In this document: piece after piece, positions 22,189-31,942 of the stretch | How positions within the stretch are numbered: the stretch's first letter is position 1 | Layout: every line of letters begins with the position of its first letter | NCBI GenBank assembly: GCA_002099365.1 | Contig: MSED01000004.1 | Span: forward strand, 2,666,001-2,730,000 | DNA: 64,000 nucleotides | DNA from: Phialophora verrucosa | Taxonomy: Eukaryota; Ascomycota; Eurotiomycetes; Chaetothyriales; Herpotrichiellaceae | Direction: 5' to 3' | Program-made: the position numbers and the translations under genes | Notes under the pieces: model-generated | What the model saw: the letters and a program-made list of their open reading frames with translations, nothing else | What the model was told of the DNA's origin: nothing | Database searches by the model: none

Positions 22189-23715
22189 CTATTTCCCTCG
22201 AAGGTCCACCACCTCGAACTCCATCCCTTTCGCCTCCACCACGTGTCCCGGCCGAAGCGCGTCGGTGTAGATATTCTCGGTGTCATGGGGATGGAATATT
22301 CCGGGCCGCTCGCAGCTGAGGATCGCTTTCTTGCCAGGAGGATCTGTCAACCGATACGCCCCCCAATCCCCACCATGGGTAGTGTCGCCCTTGCTAGGTG
22401 CACAAACAATGGCAATGCTCTCCGCTAGCATCACCTGATATCCAGCATGAGTATGTAGGTCTCTGCTGCTCATAAAGCAAGTTTGAGTCGGGTGCGTGTG
22501 AATCCAACCAAGAATCATGAGGTCCTCTGAATCCACATAATCAAAGAGCTGCGACTCATTTGTCATTTCACACGTATCCGAAGTGGCCGTTTGCGATGGA
22601 ATGATGAGCCTGCTGATGAAGAAGGCGTTGGCTATCAGAGTTCCCGCTAGGAACCCGCAGGTTTCCAAATTGGCCATTGTGTTCTTGTATGCCAGTCTCA
22701 AAAATGTCGTCCGCAAGGTCGGGGGAAGGAATATAGTACGGAGCGGTGTGCCGTTTTCTAGGTACGCTGCTGGAGCAAAGATGTGCGCGGGCTCTGGGGT
22801 CTGTATCCTCGTACTCGTTGGCTCTGGGACCTTTTCTGGATGAGGCGGCGGAGCAGCAGCACCACTGCTCGGTTTCGGAGGCAATGCTGGAGGTACACCT
22901 GCAACATCCCTCTGAGCGCCAAGAGGCGAAGTATGAAATTCATGTGGATGCTGGGCATGATGAGCAGGAATGCTCGGGTAGCGATACGTCGAAGACTTCG
23001 CTGCTGGCTGCACATCAGCGCCATCCCGAGCACTAAACGACGTCCTCCCCTCAACGCGAGCCCGAATTTCCTGCAGTCTCCGAGATAGGTCATCCCCGTC
23101 GTGGCCAGAAGCCTGCGCAGCTTTCCGATTGGCAGCTCTCCTAGAGATTTCTTTCTGCGCTATCTGGACTGCGAGCTCCTTGTTCTCGTGTGCCTGAAGT
23201 CTCTGGCTTCTTTGTTCGGGTGCCGGTTGGGGACTTTTGGTTTCGTTTCCATAATGGTATTGAGCCTGCGCAGTCCTCCTAGCCTCTCTTTCTTTGATGA
23301 GCTTTACATAACGCTCGTACCTCTCGTTGATGCGAGGCTTCAGCAAGTCGAGGACTTTAAAGTTTTGGTTGACCTCCTTCTCGGCTTGCTTCAGCAGCAG
23401 CTTGTTTGTCGTCTCCCTGGCCTGCGGGTGGGCCGGTAATTGAGAGAGAATCAAATGTGCGTGGCGGAAGAGAAGAAGATATGTCGTCTCTTCGTCGCCT
23501 TCGCGTATATAAACCTGTGCCTGCGTGACAAGTCAGTGCTTGTGTTCGCTACTGGTGAAAGCCATGCTGCCCACCTCTTGCAACATTGCTTGGGCGGACC
23601 GGAGCCAGTACCGTAGCGGTATCTGAGCATCATATTCGTAATCCTGTGCGGCTTTGGTGATCTGCTGGACGCTGCGAGGAGGGTGGAGCGAGCCCATGCT
23701 CACTCGAAGAGACAT
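22189..23715 (-). CDS. AMSH/Sst2-type JAMM deubiquitinase
   Basis: Two exons, 23715-23575 and 23520-22189, give 490 residues; the 54-nt intron has a CTGAC branch site. The N-terminal USP8-dimerisation/MIT-like helical domain covers about residues 1-135, with RYWLRSAQAMLQEAQVYIREGD spanning the junction. A proline-rich linker follows. The MPN+ domain is C-terminal and keeps all zinc and catalytic residues: Glu333 in NLETCGFL, His388 and His390 in GWIHTHPTQT, and Asp401 in SSRDLHTH; CPSKGD-like and GIFHPH segments complete the AMSH-type pocket. These enzymes cleave Lys63-linked ubiquitin chains at ESCRT-bearing endosomes. It is the orthologue type of fission yeast Sst2. All key residues are present, so an active protease is expected. 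Confidence 0.93.
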
Positions 23716-24199
23716 TACGTTCGCGGCATCAATCAGCTAGACTTGGAGGGGCCTATGCGGGGTGATGTTGACCATGACCCAGCGGTCTCGATACTTGAGC
23801 TCTTTCGGCAAGCAATCTGCAAGCTGAGACGAGCCTCCTTTACAGCTGATGGGCAGGCACGCGAAGATGCGCAACTGGAAGAGGCGAGTGACACCCGCAT
23901 TGTGAGAGGCTTGGGCGAGCGCGACTTGATGCGATGGAAGCCGCAATTCAGGCGACTGCATTTCACCGTCCTCGCTTACAGGAGGAAAGTCTTCCGAGGA
24001 GGAAGGTCTCCCGAGCGACCCCTGGCCACGTGGCTACGGGAGTACTCAGCCTCGCTAACGGCGCAAGGCTGAGAGTACGGGCTGATAGGGGAAACGCGAG
24101 ATCTGTACATTCTGGTTTGGTTAATCGGCTGCTTTAGCAGAGTATCTGCGTGTCCATGACTGTGCCCATGACGCTTTTCCCTCGGCGTGCATGTACCAG
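23716..24199. other. intergenic, nothing recognised
   Basis: The stretch holds the AMSH-like gene promoter and the carboxylesterase 3' flank. A 129-codon plus-strand frame is open here but has no domain and is not called. Confidence 0.5.
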
Positions 24200-26644
24200 T
24201 TACTCCGGCACAATGGCACCCATACTTCTCCAGAACTCGCATCTGTAGCCCCTGCCGGCCTCCCAGGTCCAAGCATCCACGAGGGCGATGTTGTTGCGTA
24301 GGCCAGGACTACCAGTCTCTGTGATGTTGTGACCAATCTGCGTGATGTTCGCGGAGAAGGGTGTTCCTCCGGTCTGAAGGGCCACACGGCATCATCAGCA
24401 GTCCGGCGCACATGTAGAAGACTCTACAAGGGGGTATGATTGGGAGGCGCCTTTCAGCACTACTCACCTGGTTCAAATTGATCTGGTATGGTGCATACAT
24501 GCTAAACTGGGGCCAGTTAGTCGCCGGGTTTGCCGTCGTTGAAGACGATGAATTCGCAGCGGAAGCTCCGATGGCAACGTTCGATGGAATACTGGGATTA
24601 TTCTTGGTAACAAAATTACCCCAGATTTGACGGAATGCCAGAGCTAGGTCGGGGCCGATGTTCTGTGCGGCAGGGCCAAAGTCTGAGGTCGCTGTTGTTA
24701 GTGACTGTCCGAGCATAATGTGGCCTGCGCCTGCCTCCGGTGTGGCAAGGGAGAGGAAGACCACGGAGGCATGAAAACGTCAGAAGGAGCAAAGAGAAAC
24801 GCACATCCGCTGACATCCGAGCCATGCAAAGCCGGCGGGACTGAAAACTGGTATTTGTAGGACGTCCTTCCAAGATCGTTATACGCCATCACCATCCAGT
24901 AAGAAGGGCACACGAAGGTCGTCTCGGCGTAGATGTTCTGCAAATTCCAGTCAGCTTTAGGTGGTTCAATTACGTCCGCTCGACAGTCGACGCACATCTG
25001 CTCGTTGTTGCTGTCCCGTTCCGACCGAGCTTTGATTCAGCGCTGACGCGCCAGAATTTCCGGACGTCGCGTACAAAGGCGCACCTGAAGCCGTCGAGGA
25101 ATTCGAACTAGGATAGTAGAGCAGGACTTTCGCAATGTCGTCGTTGGTGAAGAGAGGAAATGTCATTTGCAACCAAGCAACAAGGTCTTCCTCTGTGGTA
25201 ACATTCTGGGGAGTGAATGATGGTCCCTCATTGGCGTTGTTGCCAACCAGAGCGTTTAACCCGTTCACTCTCTTTCGCAGGAGCTGCCTGCTTGGTAGAT
25301 CTTGGATGAAGACTCCGTCGGTGCTGGCACAATTTGGTCAGGAGGAGAAGCAGCGGGGGTGGAAGGGATGTTCACATACACTGGGAGGAATGCCCAAGTT
25401 CCATAGTTTCCTGACTCTGACATTGTGGCGCTGGCATTGATCAACACGTCAGTATCCTTGCTTACCAAGCATTCGAAGATGGTCTGCGTCTGAGCACCAT
25501 ATGGGAGGCCGGGGGGGCAGCCAGCTGCTGTTGCAAAGGCGTAGTAAGCTTGGGAAGGAATCCAGTCTTTGTAGCCGTATTGCGTGGGAAGATACGGCGA
25601 TGCAGCGATAGTCTAGACTCAGGTAAGAAAAGACCACGACCGACTCCTGTAGATACCCAGACTTACATTGATGAAAAGAGAAGTCCCTAGGCTCCCACCA
25701 TAAGCCATGTCCTGAAGCATGACTGAGCCGCCACCTACGGGGATCAGCCAATGGAAGAGAAAATCTGGGTATTTGGAATAGTACCAGCGCTTTCGCCAGA
25801 GATGGTGACCTGAGAAGCATTGCCACCAAAAAGATGGATGTACGACTGTACCCATTGCAAAGCGAAATGCTACAGGGGTTGAGTAAATGATGGCCAATGA
25901 GTGGTGATATCTCACCTGATCAAGAAGACCAGCATTCACCACCCCGTTTCGGAAGACTTCATCCGAGGACAGGAATCCTAGTGCTGCGAGCTGGTTCTGA
26001 ATGAGCAAGATGTTCACGGACGAGCTGTGAGAGTAGGAAGCCAAACCCGATATTGGATCGCAACTCCAACAAAACTGTCGTTGTTGGCGTTTATGATCGC
26101 GGAGAGGTCCTGTCGTCCGTTTCCGCCGCCGTAGCCACCTCCGTGTATCCAAACAAGGACCGGGAGCGACGATGCATTTGCGGGCGCGTAGACGTTTAAG
26201 AACAGACAGTCTTCGTCTGCGCCAGTCTGATTAACCGAGTGGACGGTGTAAGAGGCATCAGGTCCCTGCGGACAGATTGGTGCAAATGAGGTAGCATTGA
26301 TCACCGAGGAGCGGTTCTGAGCTGGCGGCTTGGGAGCTTGCCATCGATTAGAGCCTGTTGGTGGTGCGGCAAAACGAATTCTGGGCATTCCGTCAGCTCT
26401 AGCGCGCAAGATGACTCTACGCCGGATGAGAGCTTCACCCTCTCCAGATGTTTAGTCTCGAGGTACTGTTCGAGGTACCCTCATAGATCTCATAGCCAAG
26501 GTCAACACGCAAAGGGGATCCTGAGCTGCCGCTCTGGCGAGCTTCCAAGGCTTTCATGTAGGGCCGGGGATTGTACGCTTGGCCGGTCAAAGCTTCGCAG
26601 GCCAACAGAACGAAGACGGTGTGAAAAAGACTTGCGACAAGCAT
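24200..26644 (-). CDS. secreted type-B carboxylesterase/lipase
   Basis: Ten exons give 616 residues: 26644-26439, 26380-26047, 25990-25916, 25869-25785, 25734-25667, 25612-25380, 25323-24996, 24937-24805, 24682-24468 and 24373-24200. All junctions keep frame and most introns show CTGAC or CTAAC branch sites. A signal peptide occupies about residues 1-23. The type-B esterase fold follows with IRFAAPPTG, EDCLFLNVYAP, the oxyanion segment VLVWIHGGGYGGG and the nucleophile elbow GESAG. The likely triad is Ser232, Glu366 (NANEGPSF) and His481 (ALHGSDVSGYFG). Several N-glycosylation sequons support secretion. The family hydrolyses lipid or aromatic esters; the substrate is unknown. The splits at 26046 (GTTTGG donor) and 24683 (intron of 122 nt) are the least certain. 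The tenfold interruption is high for this window. Confidence 0.88.
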
Positions 26645-27763
26645 TGTGGTTTCGTCTTGGAGACTTCGCACGCGCTCGAGAATGCTTCAGTGAAAGCTTG
26701 ACATCCCCATAATGGCTTCCCTCAGCTTTTCTAGCCGCCGTGGCGGGGCGTGGACGGACTCAGTACCGACGATGCCGCTGTCACAACTTCAAATCATGGT
26801 GAGGGCATGGTATTAGAATCCCGCTGGGCCGAGTCTTTCACGTTAGGGGAGGGGAAGGGTTCAGGACCTCTCCGGCAATTGAATCGACCTGTCATGTGAA
26901 CGGTAAATGAACAGGAAAAGCTGTGGACGGTACTGGTGGGAAGACAGTTGTATGCCTGTCTGCTATACGTCACCATGTCTGGTTTTCAACTTTACCTGCA
27001 GGTACCAGGCTACTTAGCCTATCCGGAGACCTGGAAAGGAGAGGGGTGCATAGAATTGAAGCCGGTGGTGCCGAATTGCCGCTTCACCGCATGGATGGGA
27101 GTCGGCCGGCTTCCATACGGACTCAAGAAGCAATGTTTGATTCATAGAATCTGAATACGAGAAGTCAAAGGGAGCCCTTCGAGGGGGAGGAAGAAAGGGC
27201 AGAAACGATAGAAGATGGTGATCGAGAACAAGAAAGATAAGCGCCAAGTTGAGCCTTGTGAGGCTTGCCTGTCTCGGACCCCCGCGCAACCCCGCCGAGC
27301 CTGCAGTGCCGACGGAGAGAATTGGTGGACTTATGTAAGGTTGCGGTTGCGTCACCGACCCCCTTTACTACCACGTGACTGCCAAGCTAATGCCAAGATG
27401 TATACGCGCTCGCCTCGCTTCACTCGCTTACCTAATTGCACGCTGATCTACAATGCATCGCCGGCCCTACTACAGCGATTTATCGCTGCTGCTCCAGCAA
27501 TACTGCATATCTATCGAACCGAGGCCTGATTCAGTCTTCCTGACTAACATACGCGCAGCCGGCCTGGTAACTTTAGTGAGCAAAGCCGATGAAGGAGGGC
27601 ACGATGAGCCGATACTTTCGCTTAGGAACCTGAACGCGCCGGACATGGCCCGGTATCAGTTCTATAAAACCTCTCTGGGCATTCGCTCCGTGTTTAGTCC
27701 CCGCTGAGAAGGTCTACTTATTACCAGGTAGGTCGAGCCATACCGTTTACAGCCATCTTCAAA
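26645..27763. promoter_or_regulatory. divergent promoter region, carboxylesterase and epoxide hydrolase
   Basis: About 1.1 kb separates two divergent start codons. The plus-strand side has a good TATA box (separate entry). Open frames of up to 113 codons inside it have no domain. A CACGTG core is found at about 27375. Confidence 0.45.
27663..27669 (+). promoter_or_regulatory. TATA box of epoxide hydrolase gene
   Basis: TATAAAA is 95 nt upstream of the start codon at 27764, in a stretch otherwise of mixed composition. The spacing suits a transcription start 30-60 nt before the ATG. Confidence 0.6.
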
Positions 27764-28999
27764 ATGTCTACCGATATCAAACCGTACCAGATCTCCGTTC
27801 CCGATTCTCGCATCCAGACACTCAACTCCAAGCTCGATGCGGCGCTATTCCCTGACGAGCTCGAATCGGCGGGATGGGACATGGGCGCGCCACTCTCCGA
27901 CATCCAACGGCTGGTCAATTACTGGCGGCACGACTTCTCCTGGCGCAAAGTAGAAGAGAAACTCAACCGGCTACCACAATTCAGCACATCAATCCAATGT
28001 GAGGGCTATGAAAGTCTTGCTATCCATTTCCTGCACAAGAAGAGCCATGTCAAGGGAGCGATTCCATTGCTATTTGTACATGGCTGGCCGGGGAATTTCC
28101 TGGAGGCCACGAAGATAATCGATCTCCTCTCCGCAGGTGGCAATGGGAAACCGGCCTTTCACCTCGTCGCACCCTCGATCCCCAACTTTGGCTTCTCGGA
28201 GGGAACCAAAAAGCGCGGCTTCTCCATGGAACAGTACGCCGAAACACTGCACAACCTAATGCTTCGGCTCGGATACGACCAGTATGTGACCCAAGGCGGA
28301 GACTGGGGCTGGTACATTACGCGTGCCATCTCTATGCTCTACCCCTCCGCCTGCAAGGCTACACACTTCAACATGGACGTCACCAATCCGCCTACCTTCC
28401 TGTCCCACCCGTGGCTCTATATTTCTACGCTCTTGAACCCGTTCTCCCGTCCCTCTCCGCGTGAGAGATCCGGCGTCGCCCGCACCGCCTGGTTCGACAA
28501 CGAAGGTTTCGGCTACAATCTTCTCCAGAGCACAAAGCCGCAGACCCTGGGCTATCTTCTGCAAGACAGTCCCGTCGGCCTCCTGGCCTGGATGTACGAA
28601 AAATTGCACGACTGGACGGACAATTATCCGTGGACCGACGAAGAGATTTGCACGTGGGTGAGTATCTACTGGTTCAGCACGGCTGGGCCAGCCGCAGCCG
28701 AGCGGATCTACTACGAGATAGGAAGGAGTGGTAGCTGGGGTGAGAGAATGGATAGAGACAAGATGAGGAAGTGGCTTCCTGGTGTGAAGATCGGGTATAG
28801 TCATTTTCCGAGAGACATTCATGTCCTGCCCAGTTCTTGGGTGCGGACGACGGGGAATGTAGTGTTTGAACGCGACCACGACAGCGGTGGACATTTTGCT
28901 GCCTGGGAACGGCCCGAGGATATCACGAGTGACGTTAGAGAGATGTTCGGAAGGGGCGGTGGTGCTTTTGGTGTGATTCCGGGCAGGGATGGGTATTGA
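27764..28999 (+). CDS. epoxide hydrolase, microsomal type (EHN plus alpha/beta hydrolase)
   Basis: The intronless frame encodes 411 residues, typical for the family. An N-terminal EHN domain (about 5-115, with WRHDFSWRKVEEKLNRLPQF) precedes the alpha/beta hydrolase core. The oxyanion motif is HGWPG (106-110), the nucleophile is Asp180 in GGDWG, and the catalytic base is His377 in SGGHFAAWE. The enzyme should open epoxides to vicinal diols through an ester intermediate. There is no N-terminal membrane anchor of the mammalian microsomal kind, so it is probably soluble. The strong TATA box suggests regulated expression. Role is either detoxification or a biosynthetic step; nearby genes do not decide this. 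Confidence 0.92.
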   Translation: MSTDIKPYQISVPDSRIQTLNSKLDAALFPDELESAGWDMGAPLSDIQRLVNYWRHDFSWRKVEEKLNRLPQFSTSIQCEGYESLAIHFLHKKSHVKGAIPLLFVHGWPGNFLEATKIIDLLSAGGNGKPAFHLVAPSIPNFGFSEGTKKRGFSMEQYAETLHNLMLRLGYDQYVTQGGDWGWYITRAISMLYPSACKATHFNMDVTNPPTFLSHPWLYISTLLNPFSRPSPRERSGVARTAWFDNEGFGYNLLQSTKPQTLGYLLQDSPVGLLAWMYEKLHDWTDNYPWTDEEICTWVSIYWFSTAGPAAAERIYYEIGRSGSWGERMDRDKMRKWLPGVKIGYSHFPRDIHVLPSSWVRTTGNVVFERDHDSGGHFAAWERPEDITSDVREMFGRGGGAFGVIPGRDGY

Positions 29000-29526
29000 G
29001 TAGTGGGACTGTCCTAGAACAGTCCGGTCTGATGAAAGACATGCTCACACTGTCGAGCTCCTTCTATAGCAGGATAAATTCATTCCTCCACAATGTAGCC
29101 GTTAGCCAAAACATGGAACTTTGATCCTTTCACTACCTCACTAAGCCAATGCCCGGGTCGGTCGTGGCAAGGCGTTCGCTATGTTTATGCCCGCGCTTGA
29201 CCTCGAATATGGATGCATATGAAGGGCACACACTCTAGGCCAGCAATTCTTGGTAGTTCTCACCCGGTCTTAAATGTCGTTCGGCTCGTGAAGCCGCCGA
29301 TAAGTTGTAGCGGGCGCCACTCGCAGTAGACATATGGATATCCCAGGGTTGCGGGAAAAGCAGACCCATGCATTCGGGGGCGGGGGGGGGGGGGCCGGGG
29401 CGGAGACTCGATGGATCAGAGACAAATATGGACTTCCGATGTTGGGTTTGGCAAACAGGCATGAGCTTGCCACGCCGCCACGCTTCCAAGGTAATATATG
29501 GGTATAAGTCATGCTATCGAGGCCCT
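29000..29526. other. convergent intergenic region with G-run cluster
   Basis: Both 3' ends point here. The region contains a dense G-run cluster at 29376-29400, including one run of 13 G residues. Otherwise I see nothing coding. Confidence 0.55.
29376..29403 (+). repeat. poly-G cluster, quadruplex-capable
   Basis: Runs of 5, 13 and 4 G residues separated by one or two C residues lie on the plus strand. On the minus strand, downstream of the SGT1-family stop codon, it reads as poly-C. It could form a G-quadruplex, or be a mutable homopolymer prone to sequencing error. Confidence 0.7.
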
Positions 29527-31575
29527 TCAGTCTAATTCCTCAACCTTTGGAATCCCTTCGGTCATGTGCCGTACTCCACTTGGCCCCGGCTGACCATCAT
29601 CGTCCTCATCGCTATCAGGTTCGTCTCTGGGCATCTTCAGCCCCATCATGCCCATAAGGTTGCCGCCTGGGCCGGCTTTCCCGGCCTGAGCTTTGAGGCT
29701 CTCGAGCAAATTTCTAGCAAGATCAACGTCGATCTCGTTGTCAATGTCGTCATCTGAGGAGAGTTCGTACTCTTCAACCCTATCCGCGACTTGCTCGCCG
29801 CCGTGTAGTTTTGAGTTTGTGATCGACTTCTGTTGACCGACCCCCGTCTCGGAAGAGCCTAAGTTCAAAGCACCATGCCCTCTCAGCTCCGCTTCCATTT
29901 GCTTCATGAACGCCTGCATATCCTCATCATACTCTTCATCGCCGTTGGCTTTGGCTGTGTGCTTTCCTGTTTCGTCGGGTAAGGGACGCAGTCCCGAGCG
30001 TGACGCCGGATCCCGAGCACCGGGTCCAAGTTTTCCTTTCATAATTTCTTGCATCACTTCGGGCGGTATGCCCATCATCTCCTGCATCATTTTGGTAAAT
30101 TCGTCCTCACCAAAGCTGGCTTCTTTGTCCTCTCCTGCATCGTCATCATCTAGCTCGTCGTCATCCAGATCGTCATCATCGTCAGTGTCGTCAAGGTCGC
30201 TATCACCCAGGCCCGCCCCGTCCATACCAGCCTTGTCATCGTTCAAGAAGTCTTCAAACTGCTTCACAATTCTCTGGAGATTTTCTTGTGCTGCCTTGTC
30301 ACCGAAGCCGGGCTTCTTGCCCTTCGAATTAGATTGACCCTTTTGACCTCGTAGCTCGTTGTCCAGATCATCGAAGTTGATATCTAGCCACTTTTCATCG
30401 TCTTCCCGTTTTGGCCATGTTTCGATATCACTGTCAGATGGCAACACTTCATCACCGGATGCAAGATCCTCGAGAAGCAATTTCATCTCACGGACTTCAG
30501 GTCGGTCTTGGTTATGAGAATCCGTGACCAACATTTCAAAGCCGCAGGTGACTTTCATACCCGTCTCGGCGGGGACGTATGCCTTTGTATCAGTCTGAGA
30601 TGGTAGGGTGCCTGCGAAAACTGCGGGTGGTGGAAAGTCCTGGGACTTCACCTGTGCGTATGCCACGCGTGGGAATTTAACGCTAACAGTTACCAGGTCC
30701 TGAGGGAGAAAGGCCATGTTGTCCTTGTTCTCCTTGCTTTGCAGTGGTTTGAGGGCGATCGGGTCTCTCAGATAGAAGGCTTCAACAGCCGGCGCGATGT
30801 ACGCTGGCTTTTGGTGAAGCAGATATGCCACCTTCCGGGGTATGGTGACCATGGCGTGGTGCATGTTCTCCGAGATCTGTTCTGGATAGTTTCGGAGTCT
30901 GAAAAAGGCCTCTTCCTCGATGCTGATTGAGTGCATTATTCTTCTGGGTTCCGACACGATGATGCTGCGGGCTTGTTCGAGTGTCAATTTCTCCTCCGTT
31001 CGCCTCGACGTTCGCGACGCAGCCGCCGGCTTGATGATCTTAAGATGGCCATGGTTGATCCAGACGCGATTCTCGGCCACATCCGGCTCGAGCCACGACG
31101 GCAGGGTGCCGGACGCCTCGATCAGCAAGAATTCGCCATCGCTGTCCGTCACTTTCACCCATAGGTTGGGGAACTTGATTGTCAATTCGCGCAACAACCA
31201 GACTATGACCCATTCATCTTCGACTGAGTCACCATACTCTGTCTGTCCGCGCAAGAAGCTCAGCCCTAAGTATGGCGTTAGTCTATTCGCGACTGCCCTT
31301 GTCATGATCGCACCGACCTCACCATCCTCTTTTTGAAGCTCAAGCGCGAACCTTTGGCGCTGCCATATGTAATCCCTCAGGTGCTGCCGATGCAACTCGG
31401 TGGCGTATTTTTGAACTTCGCGCAACCGGGCTCGCAGGTCAGAGTCGCTGTTGGCGTCCAGGGACGGCGATATGATGTAGAGCGAGTACTCGATACAATC
31501 ATCGGGCAAAGCAGGCCTCGGGACGGGGTGGAAAGTCGAGCGAAACCACGCGATGTCTTCCTCGGTTGGCGGCAT
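29527..31575 (-). CDS. ecdysoneless/SGT1 family protein
   Basis: The intronless frame from the ATG at 31575 encodes 682 residues. The opening MPPTEEDIAWFRSTFHPVP and the following WVIVWLLRELTIKFPNLWVKVTDSDGEFLLIEA, LPSWLEPDVAENRVWIN and HLKII blocks are diagnostic of the SGT1/ecdysoneless (ECD) family. The C-terminal half is very acidic, with long Asp/Glu runs (for example DLDDTDDDDDLDDDELDD) and KMMQEMMGIPPEVMQEIMKGK-like helices between them. In yeasts and animals the family has been linked to transcription regulation and to U5 snRNP/Prp8 biology. The frame opens 46 codons further upstream but that part lacks similarity and overlaps the promoter, so the later Met is chosen. It is divergent from the pericentrin-like gene. 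Confidence 0.9.
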   Translation of the reverse strand: MPPTEEDIAWFRSTFHPVPRPALPDDCIEYSLYIISPSLDANSDSDLRARLREVQKYATELHRQHLRDYIWQRQRFALELQKEDGEVGAIMTRAVANRLTPYLGLSFLRGQTEYGDSVEDEWVIVWLLRELTIKFPNLWVKVTDSDGEFLLIEASGTLPSWLEPDVAENRVWINHGHLKIIKPAAASRTSRRTEEKLTLEQARSIIVSEPRRIMHSISIEEEAFFRLRNYPEQISENMHHAMVTIPRKVAYLLHQKPAYIAPAVEAFYLRDPIALKPLQSKENKDNMAFLPQDLVTVSVKFPRVAYAQVKSQDFPPPAVFAGTLPSQTDTKAYVPAETGMKVTCGFEMLVTDSHNQDRPEVREMKLLLEDLASGDEVLPSDSDIETWPKREDDEKWLDINFDDLDNELRGQKGQSNSKGKKPGFGDKAAQENLQRIVKQFEDFLNDDKAGMDGAGLGDSDLDDTDDDDDLDDDELDDDDAGEDKEASFGEDEFTKMMQEMMGIPPEVMQEIMKGKLGPGARDPASRSGLRPLPDETGKHTAKANGDEEYDEDMQAFMKQMEAELRGHGALNLGSSETGVGQQKSITNSKLHGGEQVADRVEEYELSSDDDIDNEIDVDLARNLLESLKAQAGKAGPGGNLMGMMGLKMPRDEPDSDEDDDGQPGPSGVRHMTEGIPKVEELD

Positions 31576-31942
31576 TGCGAGGCTGGAAGAGACGTTGTTG
31601 GACGAACGGCAAACGAGAGGGGAGGGTTGAAGAGCGCACGCCACAAAGCCTACTGGGAGGGTGCGCAGCCTCGCGTGGTTGAATCCGCCACAGCCTTCCC
31701 TACGGTGAAGCAAGTAGGGCTAGCAAAGTCGAATCCTTGTACGGTGGAGTGAAGGGACGACTGGGCTGCCAAGCCACAAACCGACTATTCCTCTTTCGAC
31801 TAAACAACAACATTGACCTTCGATTGTCTCGTGTATTTCACTTGCGATACAACAGTATGTTTACGTGTTGGATTTGATATTGCATTGGGCAGATCCTACC
31901 TTTAGATGCTGGTCGCGGAATCTCGACCTCTTTTTGCACAGC
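31576..31942. promoter_or_regulatory. bidirectional promoter, SGT1-family and PcpA-like genes
   Basis: A 367-bp gap lies between divergent starts. On the plus side a candidate 5'-UTR intron (31855-31905, GTATGT donor, TTTAG acceptor) ends immediately before an out-of-frame ATG at 31906. No TATA box is evident. Confidence 0.45.
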
